A stretch of DNA of 64,000 nucleotides from Oceanospirillum sp048270425 (GCA_048270425.1 JBLWSY010000001.1:1-64000), one strand, 5' to 3'; shown: positions 51,911-61,285, counted from the stretch's first letter. Numbers and translations are program-made. The notes: generated by a model from the sequence alone, not told the origin.

Positions 51911-52858
51911 ATGGCGTTTAAAAAAAATATGGTTTATCTGAAATTTACGCCACATCGTCGCTCTGGAAAACATTGGTTCTGGAGCTTTAAGAATATGGCT
52001 GTTATGGGGCGATGCGGTATCAGAAAACCTTTCCCAATAGGCTTGTTTCAACCGGTTGCGTATAACGAGGAACTGCTTGCCCGAAGACGCTCTGTTCAGA
52101 TTGGGGATACGGTTTATGTTGTGGGGAACAAGGAAAATCGTTTCGCGATAGTTGTAAAAATTGGCGCTTATTCAGCCCTACTTTGGGGTAAACAGAGGCA
52201 AGGAATGTTCCGAGCGCGCATTGATGACATTTACTTTGTGCACGCTAGTCTGTTCATTGGGAGTGATCGCCATTCTGTAGATGAAAACCTGCTTAACCTA
52301 CAACATCAGGAAGAGATAGATTTTATTGAAAAGCTGTCATCCATGCGTTTCCTGCGTTGGCAGAGGGATTTGGCGCTGGAGAACAAAGTTGTTACTTTTT
52401 CAGAAGATAACATGTGTTACGTCCATCGAATGCTATTTAAGGAGCTTTTTGATTGGGCCGGGACGTATCGTGAAGATGATGTCGTTGTTGGTGTTCGTGA
52501 CAATCCTACCCTCGAATGGGAACGGATAGGAAAAGAGCTGAGAACTTTTTTCCAATCAATGGCACGTTATAAGAGAAGTTTAGTTAACCCTGACAGGGAG
52601 ACAGTTATTGAAGCTCTGGTCCACATTAATAAACAATTATGTTGGATTCATCCATTTGCTGATGGAAATGGAAGAGTAATTCGCATCATGTCTGAGCTTT
52701 TTGCACAAGAGGTAGGTATGAGCATTGAGTGGGGTTTTGAACGGTCAGAAAAGGGTTTTTCTAAGAAAGATTACCATGCAGCGGTTCGGAAAGCCGTTTC
52801 TGCTTCTGCGGACACGCGCGCTCTTAGGCGCTTGTTATCATGCTTCCTTTCAGCTTGA
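51911..52858 (+). CDS. Fic-family AMP-transferase-like protein
   Basis: A 315-residue protein. The Fic core is complete: HPFADGNGRVIRI (247-259) with the catalytic His and the Gly-Asn-Gly-Arg anion loop, preceded by LFKELFDWAGTYRE. Fic proteins transfer AMP or related groups onto target proteins, often as toxins. The first 115 residues form a separate beta-rich module with no family I recognise. No (S/T)xxxE(G/N) inhibitory helix motif was found within the chain, so inhibition should come from a partner. The start is ATG 51911; an upstream ATG at 51878 lacks support. A convergent small gene ends 7 bp away. The gene is AT-richer than its neighbours. Confidence 0.85.
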   Translation: MAFKKNMVYLKFTPHRRSGKHWFWSFKNMAVMGRCGIRKPFPIGLFQPVAYNEELLARRRSVQIGDTVYVVGNKENRFAIVVKIGAYSALLWGKQRQGMFRARIDDIYFVHASLFIGSDRHSVDENLLNLQHQEEIDFIEKLSSMRFLRWQRDLALENKVVTFSEDNMCYVHRMLFKELFDWAGTYREDDVVVGVRDNPTLEWERIGKELRTFFQSMARYKRSLVNPDRETVIEALVHINKQLCWIHPFADGNGRVIRIMSELFAQEVGMSIEWGFERSEKGFSKKDYHAAVRKAVSASADTRALRRLLSCFLSA

Positions 52859-52865
52859 TCTCGAT

Positions 52866-53057
52866 TTATCGAGATTCCTTCTGAAGTATACTCTCTAATA
52901 CGGAGGCTTCTTGAATATCGAATTTGATATTCTCTGCCCGGAAAGATGAACACATGTTTTTCAGAGCGCGATCATAGGTTTGAGCGCCCATTTTTACGGC
53001 TATGGTGGCAACGTGATGTGAGGTGACGATTGTTGATCGAACTTTACGCTTTTTCAT
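52866..53057 (-). CDS. Small protein with Fic-inhibition motif (candidate antitoxin)
   Basis: A 63-residue basic protein starting at ATG 53057 with AGGA eight bases upstream; an in-frame extension to 53132 has no ribosome site. Residues 38-43 read SFRAEN, which fits the (S/T)xxxE(G/N) motif used by Fic antitoxins such as VbhA to block ATP binding. The surrounding segment (TYDRALKNMCSSFRAENI) is predicted helical. It converges on the Fic gene with 7 bp between stop codons, an unusual arrangement since class I antitoxins are usually encoded just upstream on the same strand. The function is inferred from motif and position. Confidence 0.55.
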   Translation of the reverse strand: MKKRKVRSTIVTSHHVATIAVKMGAQTYDRALKNMCSSFRAENIKFDIQEASVLESILQKESR

Positions 53058-53205
53058 CTCTGTATTCCTAGTGCTCTGAACATCAATTGTAGCTGTTATG
53101 TGCCCAAGATTGAACTGTTTGCTCTCAACCATTGCTGATTAGTAGTCTGCAATATTTTTCAGTCCTAAAATACTCCGTTTTACTTTACTGTTTTAAGGAA
53201 ACCCC

Positions 53206-53817
53206 ATGTCTTTAGTCCTTTGGTTATCTCTGCTTCTGATCTGTGTGCTGGGTGCGATGTCGCCGGGGCCGAGTTTAGCTGTTGTATTGCGCCAAACCGT
53301 GAGTAACGGTCGTGGTCATGGTATTGCCGCAGGTTGTGCCCACGCGTTAGGTGTTGCGGCATGGGCGGCAGCAACGGTTTGGGGGCTGGGTATTCTGGTC
53401 AGCCGATATGAGACGGTCTATCTGGCGCTGACCTGGGCCGGTGCGGCTTATCTGGTTTGGCTGGGCTTTAACGCTCTGCGTTATGCTTCGACTCCAGAGC
53501 TTCAGGCAGAAAATGGCACCAAAGAAAGCTACTGGCAGGCGGCAGGCTCCGGTCTCTTTATCTCCCTACTGAACCCGAAACTGGCGGTTTTCTTTACCGC
53601 GTTGTTCTCTCAGTTTGTGACTGCAGATCAGGGCTTAGAGGCTCAGCTGATTATGGTGCTGACCGCTTCTATTGTTGATGGCCTCTGGTACACCTTAGTA
53701 GCTCTGCTGTTCTCTCAGGCGCACCTGTTGGCCTGGCTGCGTCGCCATGTAAAACGGATCGAGCAGCTGACCGGTGTGGTGCTGATCGGTCTGGCGGTTC
53801 GGGTGGTGATTCCTTAA
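53206..53817 (+). CDS. LysE/RhtB-family exporter
   Basis: A 203-residue inner-membrane amino-acid exporter with six helices and the family signature near the N-terminus (GAMSPGPSLAVVLRQTVSNG). AAGGAAAC precedes the ATG. Substrate unknown. Its TAA is directly followed by the ATG of the next gene. Confidence 0.9.
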   Translation: MSLVLWLSLLLICVLGAMSPGPSLAVVLRQTVSNGRGHGIAAGCAHALGVAAWAAATVWGLGILVSRYETVYLALTWAGAAYLVWLGFNALRYASTPELQAENGTKESYWQAAGSGLFISLLNPKLAVFFTALFSQFVTADQGLEAQLIMVLTASIVDGLWYTLVALLFSQAHLLAWLRRHVKRIEQLTGVVLIGLAVRVVIP

Positions 53818-54231
53818 ATGTCGGTTTCAGATGCTTCCGGTGATTGCGTTGGCCGTTATCCGGTCAACGTACACAAGGTGTTTCACGCCCACGTTTACTT
53901 CGATGCCCGCACATTAGAGTTTGCGACAGAGCTTTGTCAGCAGGCTGGCGAGCTGTTTGGTGTTCAGGTGGGGCGGGTGCATCAGAAGCTGGTCGGGCCC
54001 CATTCCGCGTGGAGCTGTCAGCTGCTGTTTAAAAGCACCGACTTTGATCAGCTGATTCCCTGGCTGGATCAGCAGCGTTGTCTGTTTAATGGGGATCGGG
54101 CAGACAGGGATGATCAAAAAGGACTTTCGATTCTGGTGCATGGTGTGACCGGTGATCACCTGAAGGATCACACCGATCACGCCTACTGGCTGGGCAAACC
54201 ACTGAAACTGTACCTGTCGATGTTTCAGTAG
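53818..54231 (+). CDS. DOPA 4,5-dioxygenase-family protein
   Basis: A 137-residue protein of the aromatic-ring-cleaving DOPA 4,5-dioxygenase family. Metal-ligand His candidates lie in KVFHAHVYFD, GRVHQKLVGPH and LVHGVTGDHLKDHTDHAYWLG. Bacterial members have unproven substrates. The gene abuts the LysE gene with no spacer, so the pair is co-translated. Confidence 0.85.
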   Translation: MSVSDASGDCVGRYPVNVHKVFHAHVYFDARTLEFATELCQQAGELFGVQVGRVHQKLVGPHSAWSCQLLFKSTDFDQLIPWLDQQRCLFNGDRADRDDQKGLSILVHGVTGDHLKDHTDHAYWLGKPLKLYLSMFQ

Positions 54232-54368
54232 CCATGCCTTTATTTGAATATCTAAAGGTTTTGCAGTGCGCTCGGGTTCCTGTGACTAAAATAAATCAGG
54301 TATTAACCGCTCATCCCGAGTGGGTATGATGGCTAAGCCAATCGACAGATGAACAGGAACACTGGCGG

Positions 54369-55193
54369 ATGAAAGCAAAACTTGCGGCCATGATAGAAGC
54401 GCTGGGCACGCCGGGTTTCAGTTCCGCGCTGGCGGATTACCTGCGCACGCTCTTGCCCTGCAGCCACCTGATTATTCTGGGCTGTCGTCGGGGCAAGCAT
54501 CCTATCTATCTGTACGATGCCATTCCCCATAATCGTGAATACCTGTTTCAGCGTTATCTGACGGATGCCTATCTGAAAGATCTCTTCTATCTGGCTGCCC
54601 TGCAGGATAATACCGATCGCGTGCTGACGCTTTCCTCAGTTTGCGGGCAGGATAAATCCCTATTGAAGCAAGATTACAGGAAGCGTGATTACCAGCAGGA
54701 GTTTTGCCAGCAGACCGGCGTGTACGATGAGCTTTGCCTCTGTACCCGTCTGGACGATGATCGCTGGATTCTGCTCTTTACCGGACAGGAAGGGGAGGAT
54801 GAAACCCGTCACCGGCTGCAGCAGCACGCACTGGAGGCTGAGGCGACGGTATTACATGCCCTGATCCGCCAGCAGTGGGCAGGTACCGCGCAAACCTCGG
54901 CCAACAACCCGGACACCGGCCTGCTGCAATCCTCTGCCATGGCGGATAAAAGCGAGTTTCGTCAGGCCTTGTTGGCGGCGATGCTCTCTTTTGGCGAAGC
55001 GCTACTGACCCCGAAAGAGCAGGCGATCACCCTGTTAATCGTGCAGGGCTATGACTCCAAAGATATTGCCCAGCTGGAAGGCATTGCCCTTGGCACGGTA
55101 AAAAACCACCGCAAAAGTATCTATCGCAAGCTGAATGTCAGTTCCCTGAGTGAGCTGTATCAGCTGTTTATGACCCATCTGTTGGTTAGTTGA
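54369..55193 (+). CDS. LuxR-family transcriptional regulator
   Basis: A 274-residue regulator. The C-terminal LuxR helix-turn-helix is present (LTPKEQAITLLIVQGYDSKD then IALGTVKNHRKSIYRKL, about 216-260). The N-terminal 190 residues have no receiver signature and probably sense a ligand. AGGA lies ten bases before the ATG. The convergent LysR gene begins its stop 31 bp away. Confidence 0.85.
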   Translation: MKAKLAAMIEALGTPGFSSALADYLRTLLPCSHLIILGCRRGKHPIYLYDAIPHNREYLFQRYLTDAYLKDLFYLAALQDNTDRVLTLSSVCGQDKSLLKQDYRKRDYQQEFCQQTGVYDELCLCTRLDDDRWILLFTGQEGEDETRHRLQQHALEAEATVLHALIRQQWAGTAQTSANNPDTGLLQSSAMADKSEFRQALLAAMLSFGEALLTPKEQAITLLIVQGYDSKDIAQLEGIALGTVKNHRKSIYRKLNVSSLSELYQLFMTHLLVS

Positions 55194-55223
55194 TCTTAGT
55201 GACGGCAAGGCTTCAGATCATAA

Positions 55224-56129
55224 TCAAGGTTTGCTGAAAACGCTGTAATAAACGCTGTCTATGCAATCGGCAAACTTTCGAATCAAATTTGAGTTTTCAG
55301 CTTGCTCGTCATAGCAGAGATAATAAGAAATAGGTGTCTCGGGCAGAAAGGGCAGAATGGCAAGCTCCTGTTTTCTCCACTGTGCAGACGCTGGGTGAAC
55401 CAAGCCAACCCCAAAGCCAGTGCTGACTAGGTTGATGACCATAGAAGCCGTCGTCCCGTTAATCGTGAAGTTAGGAGCGGAGTCAAACTGCTCAAAGAGT
55501 TTGGTTTGTAGCGCGCTGCACTGATCGTCCGGGTTGTAGTCGACAAAGTCAAAGCCATCCAGATCTCTTGCATGGAGCGTTTTCTGTTCCGCCAGGGGAT
55601 GATCTTGCGGTAAAACCGCCACCAGAGATGAGCTAAGTACAGGCTTTGCGTTGATGGTCGGATGATCAATAGGGGTTGATACAATCCCTAGATCCAGTTT
55701 CTGACTGGCCAGCATCTCTTTGATCTCAGGTGTATTGCCTGTGACAAGTGAAATGTTCACATCAGGGTTGTTCTCGCGAAAGCATTTGCACACTGACGCA
55801 GAATACTGACTACTCAAGGCTGGCAGCAGGCCAATTGTCAGTGATTTTCTCTCCTTATTTTTAAGTTCATCAATTTTGCGATTTAAGCCTGAAAGCTCCG
55901 CAAGCAAGCGGTCACTTTGTTCGAACAGTTTCAATGCTTCAGATTTGGGTTTCAGGCGACCCGACTCCCGAGTAAAAAGCTTAAGCGCAATATCCTCTTC
56001 AAAAGATGAGATGAGTTTGCTGACTGCAGATTGCGTCAGGGAGAGACTGTTCGCAGCACGGCTGGCTGAACCATGCTTTATAACCGCCCGAAACGCCTGA
56101 AGTTGCCGAAGATTGAATTGATTGCGCAT
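55224..56129 (-). CDS. LysR-family transcriptional regulator
   Basis: A 301-residue regulator with a winged helix-turn-helix at the N-terminus (GSASRAANSLSLTQSAVSKL) and a periplasmic-binding-like effector domain. It is divergent from the iron-complex ABC importer genes, so it may sense the same siderophore or a related metabolite. The 178-bp gap between them also holds a Fur box. Confidence 0.9.
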   Translation of the reverse strand: MRNQFNLRQLQAFRAVIKHGSASRAANSLSLTQSAVSKLISSFEEDIALKLFTRESGRLKPKSEALKLFEQSDRLLAELSGLNRKIDELKNKERKSLTIGLLPALSSQYSASVCKCFRENNPDVNISLVTGNTPEIKEMLASQKLDLGIVSTPIDHPTINAKPVLSSSLVAVLPQDHPLAEQKTLHARDLDGFDFVDYNPDDQCSALQTKLFEQFDSAPNFTINGTTASMVINLVSTGFGVGLVHPASAQWRKQELAILPFLPETPISYYLCYDEQAENSNLIRKFADCIDSVYYSVFSKP

Positions 56130-56224
56130 GACTCTTCTCAGTTTTGACGAAAAATACCGGACAGAACATTTATGGGTTGGGTCTTTTGTATTCCGTTTTG
56201 GAATATTAGCTTAATTTTAATTCA

Positions 56225-56243
56225 ATTGATAATTATTATCAAT
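56225..56243. promoter_or_regulatory. Fur box between lysR and the ABC importer
   Basis: ATTGATAATTATTATCAAT is a symmetrical match to the Fur consensus (GATAATGATAATCATTATC class), 65 bp before the binding-protein ATG. Implies iron repression. Confidence 0.75.
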
Positions 56244-56307
56244 TGCATGTAGGATCGCATCTCCAATTTATGCAGATAGCCATTAAATTTGTCCCAAGGA
56301 GATCGCT

Positions 56308-57360
56308 ATGACCACTTTTGGTTTGCGTGTTTTCAGTCAGGCGCTTGTTTTGACTGGTTTTTTGACAGGAACGTCCGTTGCCATTGCTGCAAATACGACA
56401 GGTACGATCCATTCCTCAGGTGTGATTGCGCTGGAGAACTGCGGCCAGCAGCTTTCTCTGCAGCATTCACCGAAACGCGTGGTTACTGTTGGGCAGGCCA
56501 CGACCGAGATGCTTTACAGTTTGGGCCTGCATGACCGGGTGGTGGGGACTTCGAACTGGTTTACTGAAGTTGCCCCTGAGTTTAAAGATATTGATGCCGG
56601 TATTGAGCGTATTGCCGAGAACTTTCCAAGTTTTGAGGGCGTGATGTCCAGAAAGCCTGATCTGGTTACGGCAGATTTCCTGTTTTCGATTGGCCCCAGC
56701 GGTGTTGTTGGTAAGCGAGAACAGTTTCATAAGTTGGGCGTAAATACTTATGTTCTTGCTTCTCAGTGTATTGATCAGGATTCCAGCAAAGGGATTGATG
56801 GCGTACGTTCAGCGATGTTCTCGCTGGATAGTTTGTATCGCAGTATTCGTGATATCGCTACCTTATTTGAGGTGGAGTCGCGAGGTGAAGCGCTGATTGA
56901 AACGATCCGTCAGCGGGAGGCGGCAGCCATTGCACAAGTCAGACAGCATCAGCAGAAGAATCTCTCGGCTGTTTTCTGGTTTTCCAGCGCGGCTCTTGAA
57001 GTTGATCCCTGGGTTGGCGGTAGCAAAGGCGTACCGGGTTGGATGATGGAGAGTCTCGGTATTGAAAATGTGATCAAATCCGATGAAGTCTGGCCCATGG
57101 CGGGCTGGGAGAGCATTGCGCAAGCAAACCCGAGTATGATTGTGGTCGCCAAAATGAGTCGACGCCGTTTCGAAGCTGATGATGTGGAGAAGAAACTGGA
57201 GTTTCTGCGCACCGACCCGGTAACACGAGAAATGGATGCGGTAAAAAACAATAACATCATCGTTATGGATGCCCACGCAATGGATGTGACACTGCGCGCT
57301 GTGGAAGGTCTTGAAACGTTGAGTGCAGCAGTTACCCAGTTGGGTATGGCGGGGCGATAA
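56308..57360 (+). CDS. Iron-complex ABC transporter binding protein
   Basis: A 350-residue periplasmic protein of the FecB/BtuF (class III) type, with a signal peptide ending near AIAAN, the domain opening PKRVVTVGQATTEMLYSLG, and a C-terminal lobe with GWESIAQANPSMIVV. AAGGAG is nine bases before the ATG. With the permease and ATPase behind it and a Fur box in front, an Fe-siderophore or haem cargo is most likely. Confidence 0.88.
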   Translation: MTTFGLRVFSQALVLTGFLTGTSVAIAANTTGTIHSSGVIALENCGQQLSLQHSPKRVVTVGQATTEMLYSLGLHDRVVGTSNWFTEVAPEFKDIDAGIERIAENFPSFEGVMSRKPDLVTADFLFSIGPSGVVGKREQFHKLGVNTYVLASQCIDQDSSKGIDGVRSAMFSLDSLYRSIRDIATLFEVESRGEALIETIRQREAAAIAQVRQHQQKNLSAVFWFSSAALEVDPWVGGSKGVPGWMMESLGIENVIKSDEVWPMAGWESIAQANPSMIVVAKMSRRRFEADDVEKKLEFLRTDPVTREMDAVKNNNIIVMDAHAMDVTLRAVEGLETLSAAVTQLGMAGR

Positions 57361-57366
57361 AGGACT

Positions 57367-58401
57367 ATGTTTCAGCTTGTTCGAAACTCAGGCAGCTTTG
57401 AGCTGCCGGGGTTTTATTCTGCCGTTTTAGCGACCTTAGCTCTTTTACTGGCCGTTGTTTTGTTGGCCCTGAGTGTAGGTGAGAGCTCTATACCCTTATC
57501 CGTGGTTTCAAAAACGCTGTCGAACCAGTTGCTGGGGACCGGCTATGTTGTTGATGTCATTGATGCAGGGATTCTTTGGGAATACCGACTTAGTCGAGCA
57601 GTAATAGCAGTTTGTTGCGGTTCGGCGTTAGCAATAAGTGGCGTAGTGTTACAGTCTCTATTGCGAAATGTGCTGGTTGATCCCTATATTCTGGGCATAT
57701 CCGCAGGTGCTTCTGCAGGAGCTGTCGCTGTAGCCATTTTAGGTGTGGGTGCCGGTGCCTTGTCGATGTCGTTTGGTGCTTTTATCGGCGCTTTACTCTC
57801 TTTTGCTCTGGTGATGCTGTTGTCTCGGATGACTGGCCAAATAATTCTGGCCGGGATTGCGGGTGCCCAGCTGTTTCATGCGATCTCTGCGCTTATGATT
57901 ACCAAATCTGCTAATGCTGAAGCCGCCCGTGGGATCATGTTCTGGCTATTGGGTAACCTTAGCGGGGTTCGCTGGGAAGACGCCTGGTTGGCCGTTCCTG
58001 TTTCTCTGATCGGGTTAGCTGTTGCTCTCTACTATGCCCGCGCTCTCGATGCTTTTACTTTTGGAGCTGAGTCTGCTCAATCTCTGGGGATTCCAGTTGT
58101 TAAGGTTCGTCTGATACTGATTTTTATCACTGCCATGCTGACAGCTGTGATGGTCTCCATGGTGGGGGCCGTCGGTTTCGTGGGCTTGGTTATTCCTCAT
58201 GCTGCCCGCTATCTGGTCGGGATTCGACATCATAAACTTATTCCTGCGGCAGCTGTTTTGGGTGCCGTGTTTCTGGTGTTGTCTGATGTACTTTCCCGAG
58301 TTGTGATCAGTGGTCAGGTGCTGCCAATTGGAGTGGTAACAGCGCTTATTGGTGCGCCTGCTTTCGCCGTTATTCTTATTCGGGGAGGGCGTCACTCATG
58401 A
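57367..58401 (+). CDS. FecCD-family ABC transporter permease
   Basis: A 344-residue inner-membrane permease with about ten helices. Family segments include YRLSRAVIAVCCGSALAISG, NVLVDPYILGISAGASAG and GFVGLVIPHAARYLVG. It is 6 bp after the binding-protein gene and overlaps the ATPase gene by four bases (ATGA), giving a three-gene operon. Confidence 0.92.
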   Translation: MFQLVRNSGSFELPGFYSAVLATLALLLAVVLLALSVGESSIPLSVVSKTLSNQLLGTGYVVDVIDAGILWEYRLSRAVIAVCCGSALAISGVVLQSLLRNVLVDPYILGISAGASAGAVAVAILGVGAGALSMSFGAFIGALLSFALVMLLSRMTGQIILAGIAGAQLFHAISALMITKSANAEAARGIMFWLLGNLSGVRWEDAWLAVPVSLIGLAVALYYARALDAFTFGAESAQSLGIPVVKVRLILIFITAMLTAVMVSMVGAVGFVGLVIPHAARYLVGIRHHKLIPAAAVLGAVFLVLSDVLSRVVISGQVLPIGVVTALIGAPAFAVILIRGGRHS

Positions 58402-59150
58402 TGTCGGTTCGCGGTGCTGGATTTCAGGTGCGAGGCAAGCGTCTGATAAACCCTCTTTCATTTGATGTTGGTTCGGGTGAAGTTTTAGGGCTGATTGGCC
58501 CAAATGGGTCAGGTAAGTCGACCTTGATTAGACTGCTTGCAGGTATCACTGAACCCAATGAAGGCGAGGTACTCTTAGAGAAAAAGCCCATTCACACGAT
58601 GCCTAGAGAGACAATTGCCCGACAAGTCGCTTTTGTCGCTCAGCAGGCTGAAACGCATGACCGGATTAAGGTGCGAGATGCTGTCGAACTGGGGCGAACC
58701 CCCTGGATCTCCTTGTTAAACCCCTGGACAGAGCATGATGATCAGATTGTGGAAGCAGCGATGCAAGCGCTTAACGTTGCCCATCTTTCTGATCGCATCT
58801 GGCAAACCTTATCAGGTGGCGAACGTCAGAGGGTTCATCTGGCAAGGGCCTTGGCTCAGCAGCCGAAGATCCTGATACTGGATGAACCCACTAATCATCT
58901 GGATATTCAGAATCAACTGACAATATTAAAGCTGATTGAGACGTTGGATATCACCATAATCGTTGCCCTGCATGATTTGAATCAGGCTGCTCAGTGCGAT
59001 CGTTTGCTGATGCTGGAATCCGGCAGCTTAGCGGCAATTGGCACGCCTGATGCTGTATTAACATCTGATAATATCCAGCGGGTTTTTGGTGTGAGTAGCC
59101 GATTATTACAGGATGAAGCGCTGGATCGCCCTGTTTTACACTTCTATTAA
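58398..59150 (+). CDS. FepC/FecE-family ABC transporter ATPase
   Basis: A 250-residue ATPase. Walker A is GPNGSGKSTLIRLL, the signature LSGGERQRVHLARAL, Walker B ILILDEPTNHLD and the switch His ALHDLNQAAQC. Completes the importer. A small TCCCTATAGGGA palindrome lies shortly after the stop. Confidence 0.93.
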   Translation: MMSVRGAGFQVRGKRLINPLSFDVGSGEVLGLIGPNGSGKSTLIRLLAGITEPNEGEVLLEKKPIHTMPRETIARQVAFVAQQAETHDRIKVRDAVELGRTPWISLLNPWTEHDDQIVEAAMQALNVAHLSDRIWQTLSGGERQRVHLARALAQQPKILILDEPTNHLDIQNQLTILKLIETLDITIIVALHDLNQAAQCDRLLMLESGSLAAIGTPDAVLTSDNIQRVFGVSSRLLQDEALDRPVLHFY

Positions 59151-59272
59151 GTGCTTATCTGTCCCTATAGGGATATGCGGCTTTGCTGTGCCTTTCTTTA
59201 AGCTGGTGTTCTCTGATTGTTGTGATCCGCAACAAGGTGATTATTAACGGTAGAACACAGTTAAGGCATAGC

Positions 59273-60553
59273 ATGACCTCTCTTTTTGATGACCTGAATC
59301 GTCGCGGCCTGATCGCGCAAACCTCCAACGCCGATGAGCTGAAAACCTTACTGCAACAGCCGCAAACCGTGTATTGCGGGTTTGACCCTACGGCGGGCAG
59401 TCTGCATATCGGGCATCTGGTGCCGCTTTTGATGTTGAAGCGTTTTTACGATGCCGGTCATACAGTGATCGCTCTGGTGGGTGGGGCAACCGGTGCTATT
59501 GGTGATCCGAGTTTTAAAACCACAGAACGTAGCCTGAACAGCATGGAAACCGTGGATGAGTTTGCTGCCCAGCTGAGCGCGCAGATCAACCGCCTGATGA
59601 GGCCGCACCTGAACGGACAGCCGCTGAAACTGGTGAATAACAAAGACTGGTTCTGGGGCATGAATATCGTTGAGTTTTTCCGGGATGTGGGCAAACACTT
59701 TTCGGTGAATGAGATGATGCGCCGGGAGTCGGTTAAACAGCGGCTGGATCGTCCGGATATGGGCATATCCTTCACCGAGTTCAGCTACACCCTGCTGCAA
59801 TCCTACGATTTTGTTCAGCTGAACAAGCATCACGGTGTGACCTTGCAGATTGGCGGAAATGATCAGTGGGGCAATATTGTCAGCGGTATCGACCTCACCC
59901 GCCGCCTGAATCAGACCAAGGTGGATGGTCTGACCCTGCCGCTCATCACCAAAAGTGATGGCACCAAGTTTGGTAAAACCGAGACGGGAACTGTCTGGCT
60001 GGATGGGGCAAAAACTTCGCCCTACAGCTTTTACCAGTTCTGGCTGAATACCGCCGATGCGGATGTGTACAACATGCTGGCGTACTACAGCTTCCTGTCG
60101 GTGGAAGAGATCGAAGGGATACGCAAAACGGATCTGGAGTCCGGCCATAAACCGGAGGCGCAGCGTATTCTGGCGGAAGCGATTACCGAATTTGTCCACG
60201 GTGAGACGGGGCTTAACAGCGCCCGGCGTATTACTGAGGCACTGTTTGCGGGCAAAGCGGATGATGCCGGTATCAGCCATCTCAGCGAAACCGAACTGCA
60301 GCAGCTGGAGCTGGATGGTCTGCCCTGTTTTACCGTGAACCTGCAAACCGAACTGGCGCAGGTATTGGTGGATGCGGAACTTGCGCCATCGAAAGGTAAA
60401 GCCCGTGAGCAACTGAAAGCCGGTGCGATTCGTCTGAATGGCGAACAGATGCAGCAGGATGAGACCCTCGGCCAGCACTTTGCTTTATTTGACCGCTACT
60501 GGCTGATTCAGCGCGGCAAAAAGAACTTTGTGCTGCTGAAGAAAGCCGATTAA
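59273..60553 (+). CDS. tyrS: Tyrosyl-tRNA synthetase
   Basis: Class I aminoacyl-tRNA synthetase that charges tRNA-Tyr. HIGH motif at 45-48 (AGSLHIGHLVPL), KMSKS-type loop as KFGKTETG, tyrosine-site residues in GGNDQWGN, and a C-terminal S4 RNA-binding domain (APSKGKAREQLKAGAIRLNG). With ATG 59273 it is 426 residues, the usual bacterial size; the frame continues upstream to 59183 without support. It follows the iron importer by 122 bp but is a housekeeping gene. Confidence 0.95.
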   Translation: MTSLFDDLNRRGLIAQTSNADELKTLLQQPQTVYCGFDPTAGSLHIGHLVPLLMLKRFYDAGHTVIALVGGATGAIGDPSFKTTERSLNSMETVDEFAAQLSAQINRLMRPHLNGQPLKLVNNKDWFWGMNIVEFFRDVGKHFSVNEMMRRESVKQRLDRPDMGISFTEFSYTLLQSYDFVQLNKHHGVTLQIGGNDQWGNIVSGIDLTRRLNQTKVDGLTLPLITKSDGTKFGKTETGTVWLDGAKTSPYSFYQFWLNTADADVYNMLAYYSFLSVEEIEGIRKTDLESGHKPEAQRILAEAITEFVHGETGLNSARRITEALFAGKADDAGISHLSETELQQLELDGLPCFTVNLQTELAQVLVDAELAPSKGKAREQLKAGAIRLNGEQMQQDETLGQHFALFDRYWLIQRGKKNFVLLKKAD

Positions 60554-60567
60554 GACGCCAAAAAACG

Positions 60568-60605
60568 TCAGGGCCGGATAACAGCGTTCTGTTGTCCGGC
60601 CCTGA
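60568..60605 (+). terminator. Strong hairpin after tyrS
   Basis: TCAGGGCCGGA-AACAG / TGTT-TCCGGCCCTGA with a 4- to 5-base loop, followed by a moderately T-rich stretch. Confidence 0.65.
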
Positions 60606-60667
60606 GTCAGGTTTTCTGGTTTTCAGTCAACCTGTGGGAATGCTTTGTTTCAACTATTTCGGTTCAG

Positions 60668-60955
60668 CTATTTCATTTCCACTTCGATCAGCACGATATC
60701 TTCATCCGTGTTGTTCAGCACGTTGTGCTCAACACCCACTGGGCGGTAGTAGCACTCACCGGCACGCATCTCAACGGGCTTAGGGCCTTCGCCGGTGTCG
60801 ATATGCAGTACGCAGTTCTGCATCGGCACAATCACGTAATCACGCTCATGGCGGTGCCACTGGCTTTCACCGCCAGCGGGAAACAACAGGTGGTTTACGC
60901 AGGTGCGCTCGTTATCGATCTGTTGAGTAATCTGTAATACCGGACGTTCAGACAT
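60668..60955 (-). CDS. Small cupin protein
   Basis: A 95-residue single-domain cupin. Metal-ligand candidates appear in WHRHERDYVIVP (motif 1) and YYRPVGVEHNVLN (motif 2). Function unknown; such proteins can be dioxygenases, isomerases or binding proteins. GAGGA precedes the ATG. Confidence 0.85.
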   Translation of the reverse strand: MSERPVLQITQQIDNERTCVNHLLFPAGGESQWHRHERDYVIVPMQNCVLHIDTGEGPKPVEMRAGECYYRPVGVEHNVLNNTDEDIVLIEVEMK

Positions 60956-61285
60956 GGGTAGTCCTCATCATTATTTTTTGGAATGTGTTGCTTTTATGAT
61001 TTATTGAATCAGATTAGCAAGTCCGAAACTATTTTGCGGTTGCGAAATATCGGCGCTGGGTTTGGTCATATTCAATCTAAACAAAGCCGGTGTTTTGATT
61101 GATTTACTCCTGAATGCACAGCCAGCAGAAAGATTGCATAAAGCGGTCTGCTATTCCTGTTGGCTTTGTTATACTGCGCGCCTTCCGGGCTTTGGGCATA
61201 AAACCCGTCTTTAAAGATTCGAGTCCAAAGACCAAAATCGTGACCTGTTCGGTCTGCCATTTCTTTTTTATCAGTTGAGATCTCC
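60956..61285. other. Divergent intergenic region with dbpA promoter (330 bp)
   Basis: AT-rich, no gene. Holds the extended -10 promoter at 61167-61175 and a roughly 100-nt dbpA leader containing GGGCTTTGGGC-type short repeats. No clear riboswitch or cold-shock element was recognised. Confidence 0.45.
61167..61175 (+). promoter_or_regulatory. Extended -10 promoter for dbpA
   Basis: TGTTATACT (TGn plus TATACT); the -35 region is weak. Confidence 0.55.

Noticed and set aside
56244..56307. Possible cobalamin riboswitch before the class III importer
   Set aside because: The leader is short and lacks a recognisable B12-box; the Fur box explains regulation better.
59348..60478. 376-codon open frame antisense to tyrS
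   Set aside because: Shadow of the tyrS coding frame; translation is protein-like only through codon bias of the opposite strand.
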